Assembly: GCA_037893225.1 (NCBI GenBank)
Contig: JAZGUH010000197.1
Span: 744,001 to 808,000 of the forward strand
DNA length: 64,000 nucleotides
DNA from: Hippasteria phrygiana
Taxonomy: Eukaryota; Echinodermata; Asteroidea; Valvatida; Goniasteridae
Reading direction: 5' to 3'
The notes beneath the pieces were generated by a model. It did no database searches. It worked only from the letters and a program-made list of their open reading frames with translations, and was not told where the DNA came from. Within the stretch, counting starts at the first letter, position 1; each line of letters starts with the position of its first letter. The position numbers were made by a program, and so were the translations under genes. Below are positions 1-10,452 of this stretch, one piece after another.

Positions 1-529
1 TAGCACCATTGGAGATTTGGGGACAAAGCTTCCAAATGTGTCAAACCTTGTTTCTTCACGGACACTATATCTAAGGCGGCAAATCAGGAAAACTAGATAG
101 CCAGCAACTATATATAGGGACGACCAGTTTGGCTGGTAAAAACCAAAAGTCGTCCATTTTATATTACAGCAGAGATGTATTCGAGTCCATCACAAGTCCC
201 TGCAAGTCCCTGCAAGTCCATTACAAGCCCTCCATTCCTAATGCCAATCACAAGCTATTCAAATGAGCTTGTGACCGGCTTTATGAAATGACTTCTGACT
301 GGATTTGCGAAAGGACTTGTGAAAGGACTTGCAGGGACTCGAGTACAACTCTGTATTACGACAATACTGGTACTAAATTTCTAGTTGACACCGGTGCTGA
401 AGTAAGCGTAATACCACCTACCAGTAATGACATATACTTTACAAGCGATTAATAAAACCCCCATCACCACATAAAGAGAGACATCTATGACTTTGAATAT
501 CGGACTAAGGCGTAATTACAAATGGAAAT
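1..529 (+). pseudogene. Gypsy-A gag end and first half of retropepsin
   Basis: The first ~60 bases encode a gag-type zinc motif (H, C and PC residues spaced as in CsRn1-like gag) that starts outside the window. After the 170-353 MITE the frame reads into a retropepsin active site, FLVDTGAEVSVIPP, at about 377-420, with the catalytic DTG present. In-frame stops occur after it. The protease stops at about 529, where a ~1.3-kb insertion begins, and resumes at 1851. It would have processed the Gag-Pol polyprotein in virus-like particles. Confidence 0.75.
170..353. mobile_element. hAT-type MITE (184 bp)
   Basis: The ends are imperfect inverted repeats beginning CAGAG (CAGAGATGTATTCGAGTCC against the reverse of GGACTCGAGTACAACTCTG). 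Flanks are TATTACAG (162-169) and TATTACGA (354-361), a plausible 8-bp duplication with two mismatches, as expected for hAT. The interior holds repeated CAAGTCC-type words in both orientations and no coding potential. It interrupts Gypsy-A just upstream of the protease active site. Confidence 0.65.
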
Positions 530-1850
530 CTCAACCTCTCTAATAATAATTAGAGAGGTTGAGATTTCCAACTTGTATACTTGTACGTTTACGTGTACGC
601 ATACTATCAGCTTACCAACAAAAGAGGCAAGTTTTCAGTTTTCATTTTAAGCGCACACGGTTGATTTCATGTGTTTAAAACAAAAACTTGACAAAAGTTA
701 AAGATGATTGTCTCGAAATACCAACAGTGGTATATGACATCGTCAGTTTCCCCCCGGCGCAGTCCTTCCTTTTAAGCCCTATACACGTAACGTCGTACCG
801 GAAGCGATGTTATAAGTACACTGACACGTGTAGATTTAGGATGCCTTATATTAAGTTGGATACCTTAGCTTGCGGTCACAATGGTTATTGCTATTGTTCA
901 TCAGTATCGATCGCTTTCCATTTCGCTGCATACAGACCTATATACGTATAGTTCATTAATCTCAGTCGGATTTGTTATAAAGAGTCTTTTATGCTTTTAG
1001 GATATGCAAGACGTCTCAGTACTGTGCAAAGTCCCTCAACTCCTCTTATTTACCACTGTACCGTTTGGGCACTTAATTATGAATGAGAACAGTCGAAGAA
1101 CATCGGGCTTATCAAATGTGCTCCGAAAATGACGAGAGATCGAAGGTTCTTTTTTTTCAAAGACTAACTTAGGAATTGCTGGTTTCAGTAACTCGGATAG
1201 AAGAATTATTTCATCATCGTTGTCAACAGCAACCAATAGCCGCATCTCCGCAGCCATATTGCACTTTTGCAAGTCGCTGTTGCAAGTGACATGCTTGACT
1301 GATCACTATGTCTCAGAGGTTACGACACATTCGGATGTCTCAGAGGTTATGTTTTGTCTCAGGGGCTATTTTTTGTTATTTTAATTTATTAACAGTGATT
1401 TTTCAAAAGGTTACCCATATCCGAGTGATACAAAACCAGTGCCCTCTAACGCCGCCTTGTAGCATTAGGTCTACTGATATTTGTATTTAATGGGAAGGGA
1501 CGGGCATGCATATATATTACTTTTAGGGCATGCACATATTTCACACATTGGTGATTTTGTATAACCGACCCTGTGAGAACTAATAGCCCGTAAAATTACA
1601 CATTTAAAATTTGGCATGCAATTGTGATATTGACACAATTGAAGCAAACTTTCGAAGCCGTAATTAATTTATTTGTATTTTGTGATGATGACATAGATAA
1701 ATTAGACACAAAATGAATATGAGAAATATACAAAACAGCGGTTATTTCAATCACGTTTCCCGTAACAAATTGGCTGTCCGCTTCCAATAGTTCACGACTT
1801 CACTTCCACACGTACACGCACACCCATACGTTGTAAAATCTCAACCTCTC
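530..1850. mobile_element. ~1.3-kb non-coding insertion with inverted ends in Gypsy-A protease
   Basis: The protease frame breaks after tggaaat (about 529) and resumes at cattatcgcagc (1851). The inserted DNA has inverted ends: gagaggttgagattt at 553 and its complement ending at 1850. The left end is also a perfect local palindrome with 17-bp arms (524-540, 553-569) around a 12-bp A/T spacer. The word aaatctcaacctctc occurs directly repeated at 526-540 and 1836-1850. I see no transposase. Superfamily is undecided. Confidence 0.55.
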
Positions 1851-1989
1851 CATTATCGCAGCTGTGCCTGTACCAATTATCGGCGCCGATGTTAGAAATC
1901 GCAGGTTAATTGATTCTCTAACAGAACTGACAGTTTACGGTAATAAAGCCTCTGTAGTTTCACCAATCCCAAGTGAGAGACAATGCTTA
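1851..1989 (+). pseudogene. Gypsy-A retropepsin C-terminal part
   Basis: The translation contains a PIIGAD-type motif followed by RNRRLIDSLTELTVYG, matching the flap-distal end of gypsy proteases, where an hGAD/lGxD motif and a VD.RxRRLID segment are common. The segment lies between two insertions (530-1850 and 1990-2812), and its frame continues, with a shift, into the RT block at 2813. Confidence 0.7.
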
Positions 1990-2812
1990 TACAGGGTGTC
2001 TTTAAAAAATGGAAACCGAGCATTAATCTGTTTATTTCTCAGATACTGCTAAATTTTGTTTAAAATGGTAACCACCATCTATTACTTAATGATGTCCTCT
2101 TTCTTATGACACCAAGAAATCCATGCTATACCATCACGGATGACTGAGCACAAAGCTGTGCAACGGACCATGTCAGAAATGGCTTTGTGATGCACCACGG
2201 GTCTATTCGCACAGTGTTCAGCATGTCTAAAAATACGAACAAAGACCAGTACGTGAGGACCAAAATCATTTCTTCAATGATTAAACAGTTGGAGGCTTAT
2301 CCCTGTCCCAACCTAACCCCAGTGTCCTTTAACATGCCCCCCCCCCCCCCCATTTCTTTCAACGCAAACTTCTGCCCTGGTTCTCATTGCTCTGGCCGCA
2401 TTCCTGATTACGTCTCTCTGTCCTCTTAAGGTCTCAACTGCAGCCACGATTCTGGCCCATAGGTCATTGATGTCTCTGGGCGGTGACGTGTAAACTTTGT
2501 CCTTAAGATGCCCCCACAAAAGTAACAGGGCGTGAGGTCCAGGGACCTTGGTAGCCTCTCAATCTCATGGTTCAAAGCAATTACTCTCATGTTAAATAGA
2601 CCTGTGGTGCATCTGGTGCAAAGCCATTTCTGACATGGTCCGTTGCACAGCTTTGTGCTCAGTCATCCGTGATGGTAGCATGGATTTCTTGGCGTCATAA
2701 GAAAGAGGACATCATTAAGTAATAGATGGTGGTTACCATTTTAAACAAAATTAAGCAGTATCTGAGAAATAAACAGATTAATCTCGGTTTCCTTTTTTTT
2801 TAAAGACACCCT
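1990..2812. mobile_element. Deleted Tc1/mariner-like element with ~215-bp inverted repeats
   Basis: Long, nearly identical inverted arms (about 1990-2205 and 2597-2812) begin acagggtgtctttaaa. The interior keeps only the C-terminal end of a Tc1/mariner-type transposase on the minus strand. The flanking word TGCTTA is duplicated at 1984-1989 and 2813-2818, and removing the element with one copy rejoins Gypsy-A coding sequence. A 6-bp duplication is not the TA expected for Tc1/mariner. Confidence 0.75.
2313..2580 (-). pseudogene. C-terminal remnant of Tc1/mariner-like DDE transposase
   Basis: Reading the minus strand, a segment of the form RS-DLTPC-F precedes WGHLKDKVYTSPPRD and ends CVERNGGGGGHVKGH. 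This is the usual C-terminal layout of animal Tc1/mariner-like transposases (third acidic residue, LWGxLK, then a CxxxNGxHxE-like end). A frameshift lies near 2520 between the two halves. A C-run near 2340 encodes a glycine stretch. No N-terminal HTH or first two catalytic acids remain, so it has no activity. Confidence 0.75.
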
Positions 2813-3783
2813 TGCTTAGTCGATATCCAGAGATAACAAGGCCGCATTACAATGAAAATCATGTAAAGTACGATATCACTCATCACATTAAAACTACTGG
2901 ACAACCAGTGAGAGCACGTCCTGGACGACTTGCTGCAAACAAATTGCGAGCAGCAAAAGCCGAATTTGACAACATGTTTGAATTAGGGATTATTCGCCCC
3001 TCAGATAGCCAATGGTCTTCATATTTACACACGGTGCCCCAAAAATCAAGTGATTGGAGACCTTGCGGCGATTATCGTGCTCTAAAAAATATCATGCAAC
3101 CCGATGGAAATCATTTCCCACACATCTTTTTTACATCAAATTTACGTGTTAAAAAGATCTTCAGCAACACTGATCTAGTTATAACTTACCATCAAATACC
3201 TATTGCTCCTGAAGACATTCCTAAAACTGTTGTTACTATTACACCTTCCGGGCATTTGAATATATTCGTATGCCTTTGGTTTGAGGAATGCAGCTCAAAC
3301 ATTTCAGAGATTTATCGATCAAGTCTTGCATGGCCTTGATTTTGTCTATGCATATATCGATGATTTATTGATAGCAAGTGAGGATGCAATATAGCATGAA
3401 TTTCATCTCGGGCAAATTGTTATCGCCTTCGTGAATATGGTGTAGTAATCAATCCAAGCAAATGTGACTTTGGAGTAACTAGCCTTGAATTCTTAGGTCA
3501 TAAAATCGACTATCACGGTATTAGACCTTTGCAAAGTAAGATCAAGGTTATTCAAGATTTTCCCGTTCTAACTTCGTTGTGTAAACTTCGTGAAATTTTT
3601 GGCATTGATAAATTTCCATCGCCGTTTTATTCCACACTGCGCCGACATTTTGCAACCACGGACAGATCTTTTTTTTTTGTAAGAGAAAGAACAAGGCAAT
3701 TGTTTTCAGAACCCGAGTTACTATATTCAAAAAGCTAAATTCACTATAGCTGAAAACACTATGTTATTTCACCCAGTTGTTAA
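2813..3783 (+). pseudogene. Gypsy-A reverse transcriptase
   Basis: A frame from 2813 to 3339 encodes the gypsy RT N-terminus: VRARPGRLA, then [12 protein letters not shown], then [14 protein letters not shown]. After a frameshift near 3290 the frame resumes with YAYIDDLLIAS at about 3340, the catalytic box with both aspartates. LEFLGHKID and GIRPL follow at 3487-3530, then a thumb/connection-like segment to about 3780. A stop interrupts the YIDD-LGH linker. The block ends at the TTAA where Gypsy-B is inserted, and RNase H continues at 9728. Confidence 0.85.
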
Positions 3784-4441
3784 TATAGCGGCGAAAAATG
3801 GCTCACTAGAAGAAACAAATAAAATGTATTTAATCTCTCTCTCTTAAACCAAACAAAAAAACTTTTGCAAACAACACAAAGGAACTAAACAATTTCTATC
3901 TTAGAATCAAAAGCAAACAAGCGTTTCTTCAGAATACTCAAAAAATAATCGAAAAAATTTCAAAATGGGTTAAACAACGAATAAATAAAAACTCAAGAAC
4001 AATTTGCTAGAAAAAGAAGAAGAAATGTTTGCCAAAAGAAAAGATGATGACTTTGATTAATACAATTTGGAAAAAACCCAAAGTAAACCGTAAATGTAAA
4101 AGTAGAAGTGAATGTAAAAGTGAATGTAAACCCACACAGCACTATTGGCAAATCACTCTAAAAGTACAGAAATGATCTAAAAACCCCAAAAAGCAGACAC
4201 TTGGAGATGAAAAGCACATGTAGGGAGGAACTGAGATGCTAGTGTGTGTTGCCTGTGTGCTGCTGGTCTGCTGAATGACCTATATGTACAGTGGCTACAC
4301 AGGAACTTAGGATTAGGGTAACCAGGGAAAGTGGGCACCACTGAACTAGGCACAGTGGAAATGGGGGTCTACCCCTAAAAGGACACGGGCAGAAAGACTA
4401 AACCCCAGTAAAAACTCTAACTAATTTTATGCTCCTTTACA
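3784..4441 (-). repeat. Gypsy-B 3' LTR (658 bp)
   Basis: It is bounded by the TTAA target duplication on the left and the polypurine tract on the right. On the minus strand it begins TGTAAAGGAGC and ends CTATA, close to a TGTA/TACA inverted end with one change. About 3965-4441 is repeated at 9244-9723. The left ~180 bp has no partner because the other LTR is truncated. Confidence 0.85.
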
Positions 4442-4455
4442 TACTCCCCATCTTT
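4442..4455 (-). promoter_or_regulatory. Gypsy-B polypurine tract
   Basis: On the minus strand the sequence AAAGATGGGGAGTA lies directly before the TGTA start of the 3' LTR. A purine-rich tract there is the second-strand primer site of LTR retrotransposons. Position and composition are the only evidence. Confidence 0.7.
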
Positions 4456-4546
4456 AAAATGTTGGCTCCTGACAACAACAAAATAATTCAAAGTTATATA
4501 CAAGATATCGGTTCTAATTGGCTAGTAGGCATAGAAAATTGTTTAT

Positions 4547-6104
4547 CTAGTCGCGGAAACGCACTGGTGGTCGAATCATTCGTCTAGGTCTGTGCCTGAT
4601 CATTGCTGGAGATTCATCATCATTGGAGGTGCAGACTTCATCATCCGGAAAGTCTTCAGAGGCAGAACTCGAGCTTCGGTCTGAGGTTTCCACCTCGGCG
4701 GATGAAGACTCATCATCAAACTCAGGAGGGGGGCTGATTGGGGGCACTTCGTGTGAGGAGGGAAGTGTACAGGTGTCAGGCTGCAGGTGTTCATTCTCCG
4801 GCACATCTACTTCGAAGGGACATCTCATCAGGAGGTTCCTGTGTACCGTCTTGGTCTTGTTGGAGACAATCTGTCTGATAACATAGACTTGAGCATGCTG
4901 CTGTCTTCTGAGGATGTAGTAGGGTGTTTCCTCCCACTTGTCCTTGAGCTTGGCCTTCCCACGAACGGACCTGTTCGCCAACAGGACCTTGTCGCCTGGA
5001 GTGAAGGAGCTTTCCTTGACTCTCTTGTCATAGCTACCCTTCTGCTTCCGTCTAGATTCCTCCGCTTTGGCTTCAACTACCCGGTAGGGCTCACAGAGTT
5101 GTTGTCGAAGCTTCTCTACAAAGGTCGGGAGTTCTCCATCGCTGTCAGCATTTCGTTGCTCCGGGGTGGGAAACTGGAGATCGGCAGCAAGCTTGGGTTC
5201 CCTCATGAACATGAGGAAGAAGGGCGAGTAGCCAGTTGACTCGTGTTGCGTGCTATTGTAGGCATGCGTCAAGGCCTCAGCATGCACCCCCCAATTCATC
5301 TTCCATTCCTTCTCTAATATGCCCATCATCGACAACAGGGTGCGATTAAAACGTTCGGTCATACCATTGCTCTGGGGGTGATACGGGTTGTCTTCGTCTT
5401 CTGAATGCCCAAGAGATGTCACAGCTCCCTCACGACTTCTGACTCGAAACACCTCCCCTGGTCAGAATGGATCTTCTCGGGTATCCCATAGTTGACTATG
5501 AACTTCTGCCACAATATCTTTGCCACCGTTGTCGCCTTCTGGTTCCTTGTAGGATGAGCTTGAGCATAGCGGGTAAAGTGGTCGGTGATGACCAGAACAT
5601 GCTCGTAACCCCCTTGTGATCGCTCAAGGCTCAGGAAGTCAATGCAGATGAGTTGCAAGGGTCGCTCCGTCCGGATATTCTGCAGGCCAGCACTCTTCTT
5701 GTTGTCGGGTAGCTTTCTCAATGCACAGCGCTTGCAGGCCTCCACGTGCCTTTTGACATCGGTGTGTATCCCTGCCCAGTAGAAACGGCTTCTCAGCAGC
5801 TGGAGTGTTTTATAAAACCCCAAGTGGCCCATCGTGTCATGTAGTCTCCTTAAACATCCGGCTGCAGAGCACGAGGAAGAACGGGGACAGGATGCCCCTG
5901 ACCATTTTCAGCCTTGTCGTAGGTAAGCAGTCCCTCGCTTACATCTAGTCGGTCCCAGGATCTGAGAAGACGCTGTACTGCTTTTCCTTCTCGCCTACAC
6001 TGCCTCGCGCTGGGCTTACTCTGCCGGGTAGACTTGAGCTGTCTGACTCTACTTATCGTCGGGTCATTCTGCTGGGCCTCCAGGAGGTCGACGCCATTCT
6101 CCAT
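4547..6104 (-). pseudogene. Gypsy-B integrase
   Basis: From right to left: a spacer following RNase H (5850-6104), an H2C2 zinc domain (HLGFYKTLQLL to CKRCALRK, 5700-5832), and the catalytic core with first aspartate in LICIDFLSLE, second in HSDQGRCFE and glutamate in NGMTERFNRTL. The core is split by a frameshift near 5420-5450 between SDQG and the glutamate. The C-terminal part (4547-5300) has a GDKVLLANR-type segment typical of gypsy integrase C-termini and an acidic/serine-rich tail. It inserts cDNA into chromosomes. The frameshift and the stop near 5833 make it non-functional. Confidence 0.9.
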
Positions 6105-6373
6105 AAGGCTGGTACAAGGATGACGAGAATGGTCCCACTCAGGTCCAGACGTCTCCTCATTGGAGTGAGTGTTTGGGTCGCCTGGGTGCGCACCATCTGG
6201 CCATCTGTTCTTGCTGCTGTTGCCACACTCACGTGCACTTCAGCCGTCCTGGTGGCCTCTTTCGCAAGGCCCTGGCCTGTAGGTTTTCCTCCCTCTGTGG
6301 AGTCCAGGATGCGAGCTACCTCCTCCCGCGGTATTCTTGAAAGGGCATCGACATTGCTGTTGGCCTTTCCCGG

Positions 6374-7950
6374 TCAGTACCGAATATCAAGATTGAAGAG
6401 AGACAGATCATTTACCCAGCGTTGACCGTGAGCCTCAAGCTTTGCACTCTTCAAGATGTATGTCAACGGGTTGTTGTCTGTAACAGCGGTGACTTGTTGG
6501 CCGTAGAGATAATCCCTAAACTTTACAGTCAGAGCCCAATGTAGCGCCCGAAACTCAAGTTTGTGTGCTGGGTACCTCTTTTCAGCTGCAGACAAACTCC
6601 GACTGGCGGAGGCCACCACTCGTTCACGCCCTTCATGCACCTGCGTTAACACAGCCCCAAAGCCGTCCAGGGACGCATCGGTCTGCACCACAAACGGTAG
6701 TTGGTAGTCGGCATAGGCCAGGATAGGTGACGACATCAGCTTGCTCTTGAGGGTCCGGAAAGCGGCGTTGCATGCATCAGTCCAAACAAACGGAGGGTCC
6801 TTGGTACCTCGTTTTCCACCTATAAGTGCGAAGAGGGGACTGGCTATCTTTGCATAGTCCTGGACGAACTTGCGATAGTACCACGTGATACCTAGGAATC
6901 CTCCCACCTCCTTCTTAGATTTTTGAACTGGCCACTCTTCTATGGCTGACACCTTGTCTGGGTTGGTCTCTATACCCTCAGCTGAAACGATGTGGCCGAG
7001 GTACTGCACGCTTTGCTTCAGAAGATGGCACTTCGAGGGCTTTAGTTTCAGGTTGTGCTGTCTGAGTCGTGCGAATACTCCAGCTAGCCGGTTGATGTGT
7101 TCCTCCATCGTGTCACTGTAGACAATAACGTCGTCAAGGTAGAGTAGTACACTCTCAAAATGCATACCGAAAAAAACCGTGGACATCAGCCGCTAGAAGG
7201 TTGCGGGGGCATTCACCAGGCCAAAGGACATTCGCGTGAACTCGAACAGACCCATGGGTGTTGTGAATGCAGTCTTGGGCCGGTCCTTTTCTGCTACCTT
7301 GACTTGGAAATAGCCAGACGTGAGGTCCAGGCAAGAGAAGTACTTTGCCTTGCCCAATGCGTCTAGTGCTTCGTCAATTCGTGGCAGGGGAAATGCATCT
7401 CGGACTGTGCGGGGGTTGAGCTTTCTGTAGTCAACGCAAGCCTGATGCTTCAATCCTTCTTCCTCACGACCACGACAGGTGAAGCAAACGGGGACTGACT
7501 GGGTTTGACGACACCCACATTGTTGAGATCGTCTATGTGTTGCCTTACTTCTTGGAATTCAGCTGGTGGGATACGTCGGTATGGTAAACGGAATGGAGCT
7601 GGGTCGATTAAGGGAATTTCGTGTTCTACTGTCTAGGTTGGTCCTATGTCGAGGTAATTCTTCGAGAAGACATCTGCATTCTGTCTTAGTAGATCTTCAA
7701 TGGCCTGTCTCTCTGAGGGTTTCAGATCTGCATCCTGCAGGTCAACATCCGGGATAGTGGACTCGTCGGACGCTGTCTGCTCGAAGGAAATCACCCCCTG
7801 GTTACTGGCACTAAACGTGGGCGGGGGGCCAACATCTTGAATGTAGGACAACTTCGCAACCGCCGTGTTTCTCGTTAGGGTCACTGCCTGCTGGGACAGG
7901 TTGCACAGGCATACTGGTGTCCTTCCGTCACGGACCTGGACCACCATCTT
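6374..7950 (-). pseudogene. Gypsy-B reverse transcriptase and RNase H
   Basis: The minus strand reads through a protease-RT linker (7633-7947), the RT fingers with VDYRKLNPRT (about 7430) and LDLTSGYFQV, then after a premature stop at 7190-7192 the palm box YLDDVIVYSD (about 7140), YLGHIVSAEGI and the thumb. RNase H follows with VVQTDASLDGFGAVL (about 6690) and TDNNPLTYIL. Both RT aspartates and the first RNase H aspartate are present. The linker-to-RT join near 7500-7630 is out of frame. This copied element RNA to DNA in cytoplasmic particles. Confidence 0.9.
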
Positions 7951-8059
7951 CCCTGCAGCTAACGGCTTGTGGTCGCTGCCCTACACGAGTGCGGTCAGCG
8001 TCCGCCCCCGTGTCGACTTCGGCGCATGGGCTGAAACAACAACCTCTTCCCCAGGTTGG

Positions 8060-8660
8060 ACCTTCATACAGCGTCTTCCCACATACCGCAACTGACAGAT
8101 TTCCCCGTCACTTCGAGCCAAGTCAATGCCATCGGTGTTAAGGTACTGAAATGATGAAAACCACAGATTTGACATCTTCCTAACCTTGGACATGAATCCT
8201 CGTCGGTACTTGTTGTGCAGGTTACCCCTAACTGCAAGAATGGCATTTGTGCCAACCAGGAGAGGCGTGGAGCGCTGGAATTTTGTCTTAGGGACTGGGC
8301 ATTTTCTACCAACTCGCCCAGAACCTCGATGTTTAGCACGATGTAGCCTCGATGAGGGAGAGTGTGACCTCCGGCTCCATGTATGGTGATGTCCGTCTGT
8401 CTCGGAACTTGATGCTGCAGCTCAGGGTGGGCGGACACGAACTCGTCCGTGATAGTGGTCACATGTGACCCGGTGCCCAGTAGCGCCTGGCATCTCCTTC
8501 CCGAGACAGCAACATCAATGGTGCTCACCGGTCCCACTAGTGGCTCCTCCTCTTCCTGACAACTCCGGCTCAATTGAGCGGCACTTATACTCTGGTTTCT
8601 CGTACACTGGCTAGGGCTGTCCTCGGGTGTGCCCACTGATCGCCCAGTATCAGCAGGCTG
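8060..8660 (-). pseudogene. Gypsy-B retropepsin with altered active site
   Basis: A minus-strand frame encodes RRCQALLGTGSHVTTI, a retropepsin signature in which the invariant aspartate of DTG is glycine (codon GGC at 8475-8477). A PHRGYI segment and a PFLQLGV-like end follow. With the catalytic aspartate missing, polyprotein processing would fail even without the other lesions. The fold is otherwise recognisable and lies directly after the gag zinc knuckle, as in other gypsy elements. Confidence 0.8.
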
Positions 8661-8662
8661 CT

Positions 8663-9237
8663 CTAGTTTAACGCCTGTGTATGCGCTCGCTGCCGTCTTT
8701 GTGCCTCTGCCCTTCGTCCTGGTAGTGCGCACTGCCTGGCAAAGTGGCCGATCTCCCCACAGTTGAAACATCTCATCTCTGGCTTGGAAGGGGGAGCGTA
8801 GTGAGGGATATCCCTGCGCCGGGAGTTCTCCTCCCACTGCCCGTGACTGACAACACCTTCCATGTACTCTACACGTTGCCCTATCGATCGCTGGCCTTCG
8901 AGAACGTGGTCCAAGGTTGCCATCTGCCGTTGAACCAATGCTGACAACTCCGCAAGTTGGCTGGAAACGTTACCTGGAACCTGCTGGTTAGCTTGGGTAA
9001 CCTCTGGTTTGGCGTTCTGGTTGGCTGCAGTTTGGGGTTTGGGCTGTGGTTCAGCTGGTTCAGCCGTGTGCTGCTGGATCCCATACCTGTTGTGCTGTCG
9101 TCTCGACTCTCAAACCTGGCGAAACTCTTCGGCAATGACGTGCAGCTCTTTTCGCAGCATCTTGAAGGACATTGCCCTTGGCTGCATTGGGGCAAGGCGT
9201 TGCCTTACTGCATGGTCATGTAGGCCCGTCATGAAAA
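8663..9237 (-). pseudogene. Gypsy-B gag, N-terminally truncated, CCHC knuckle
   Basis: The minus strand starts abruptly inside a gag capsid-like segment (MTGLHDHAVRQRL at about 9237-9200), with frame breaks around 8950-9120. It ends in one CCHC zinc knuckle, CFNCGEIGHFARQC (about 8772-8731). The first part of gag is gone because the LTR is fused directly to gag. The protein packages element RNA. Confidence 0.85.
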
Positions 9238-9243
9238 TTTCAA

Positions 9244-9723
9244 TCCGGGTTAAACAACGAATAAAATACTAAAAACTGAAGAACAATTTGCTAGAAAAAA
9301 ATAAAAAGTTTTCCAAAAGAAAAGATGATGACTTTGATTAATACAATTTGGAAAAAACCAAAGTAAACCGTAAATGTAAAAGTAGAAGTGAATGTAAAAG
9401 TGAATGTAAACCCACACAGCACTATTGGCAAATCACTCTAAAAGTACAGAAATGATCTAAAAACCAAAAATATAGCAGACACTTGGAGATGAAAAGCACA
9501 TGTAGGGAGGAAATGAGATGCTAGTGTGTGTTGCCTATGTGCTGCTGGTCTGCTGAATGACCTCTATGTACAGTGGCTACACAGGAACTTAGGATTAGGG
9601 TAACCAGGGAAAGTGGGCACCACTGAACTAGGCACAGTGGAAAGGGGGGTCTACCCCTAAAAGGACACGGGCAGAAAGACTAAACCCCAGTAAAAACTCT
9701 AACTAATTTTATGCTCCTTTACA
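9244..9723 (-). repeat. Gypsy-B 5' LTR, truncated
   Basis: This direct copy of about 3965-4441 shares runs such as the tandem gtaaaagtagaagtgaatg words and the terminal atgctcctttaca. It ends at 9723, followed by TTAA and Gypsy-A RNase H. The inner ~180 bp of the LTR is replaced by gag sequence. The junction lies in a stretch like aaaatttcaa present in both partners. Confidence 0.85.
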
Positions 9724-9727
9724 TTAA

Positions 9728-10280
9728 CAGCCCTCTTTGTTTAATGGTCGATGCGTCAAATATTGCGGTTGATGGCGTATACTCAATTAGTGCATATACA
9801 TGTAATAAAATGAGACCAATCTCATTTTTCTCTAAGCGTTTACAGTCAGCAGAGACCAGATATTAAGTACATTTGGTCTTGAGTTGTTGGCTGTATACTT
9901 ATCAATACGCCATTTTAAATATTTTTTAGAAGGCCGTTAATTTTACATCTTAACTGATCACAAACCTTTGACGTATGCATTCGATCAAAACCAGATCGCT
10001 ACTCACCGAGAGAAATCCACCATTTTAAGACTTACATATCTCAATTCAGTACCGATATACCTACATTAAAGGTAAAGAAAATGTAGTGGCAGACGCTCTC
10101 TCGAGGTATGTCAACTCGCTAAATCATGCAAGCTTATCCAACACCATTGTGGATTTTAACCAAATAGCGCTTAATCAGAAGACAGACCCAGAGCTTATTA
10201 GGCTATACGTGAATCGTCTAGCCTTCATTTTGAAAATATGCCTATTTTAAAGAACAACTCCAACGATTCCATAATTTTCT
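9728..10280 (+). pseudogene. Gypsy-A RNase H and spacer
   Basis: Directly after the TTAA that ends Gypsy-B the plus strand reads SPLCLMVDASNIAVDG (first RNase H aspartate), then with frame shifts LAVYLSIRHFKYFLEGR, TDHKPLTYAF (about 9950) and KGKENVVADALSR (about 10075-10110). These are the classical landmarks of gypsy RNase H. A less certain coding-like stretch continues to about 10280. Integrase does not follow. Confidence 0.85.
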
Positions 10281-10452
10281 GATGTTTTTATTTTATTGAG
10301 AAGAGCTATGTCTAATAAAACAGATATTTCTCAATATCCCTATCTTTGACGCCAGTTTTTATGTAAAAAATGCATATTTGTAGCCTTTCTTTTCGCGAGT
10401 CAATCCGAGTTTCGTGAAAAGGAGCGTGACGTCAAAGCTCATTTACATCTAA
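10281..10452. other. Unassigned sequence
   Basis: This AT-rich stretch lies between the end of recognisable Gypsy-A sequence and the next transposon. I see no coding signature. Confidence 0.4.

Larger units (their letters stand above)
3784..9723 (-). mobile_element. Gypsy-B: minus-strand Ty3/gypsy LTR retrotransposon, nearly full length
   Basis: Two direct LTR copies bound a minus-strand gag-protease-RT-RNase H-integrase order. It sits in Gypsy-A RNase H with TTAA on both sides (3780-3783, 9724-9727), and excising it with one TTAA rejoins the Gypsy-A frame. A polypurine tract on the minus strand abuts the 3' LTR. The 5' LTR end, primer-binding site and gag start are missing through an internal deletion at about 9240. 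The shared LTR parts differ at only a few positions, so insertion is fairly young. Several frameshifts and stops make it inactive. Confidence 0.9.
1..10280 (+). mobile_element. Gypsy-A: CsRn1-like Ty3/gypsy remnant split by four insertions
   Basis: Coding remnants of one retrotransposon run left to right: a gag zinc motif at the left edge, aspartic protease, reverse transcriptase, RNase H, then the spacer before integrase. A motif of the form YHxxFGxxAxxCxxPC at about 4-55 resembles the CHCC gag motif of the CsRn1 clade, which is the basis for the clade call. The frame is interrupted by insertions at 170-353, 530-1850, 1990-2812 and 3784-9723. Reading across each insertion restores protein similarity, so these are insertions into one older copy. 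No LTR is visible: the 5' end lies outside the window and integrase is missing after about 10280. It also carries stops and frameshifts and cannot be active. Confidence 0.8.
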
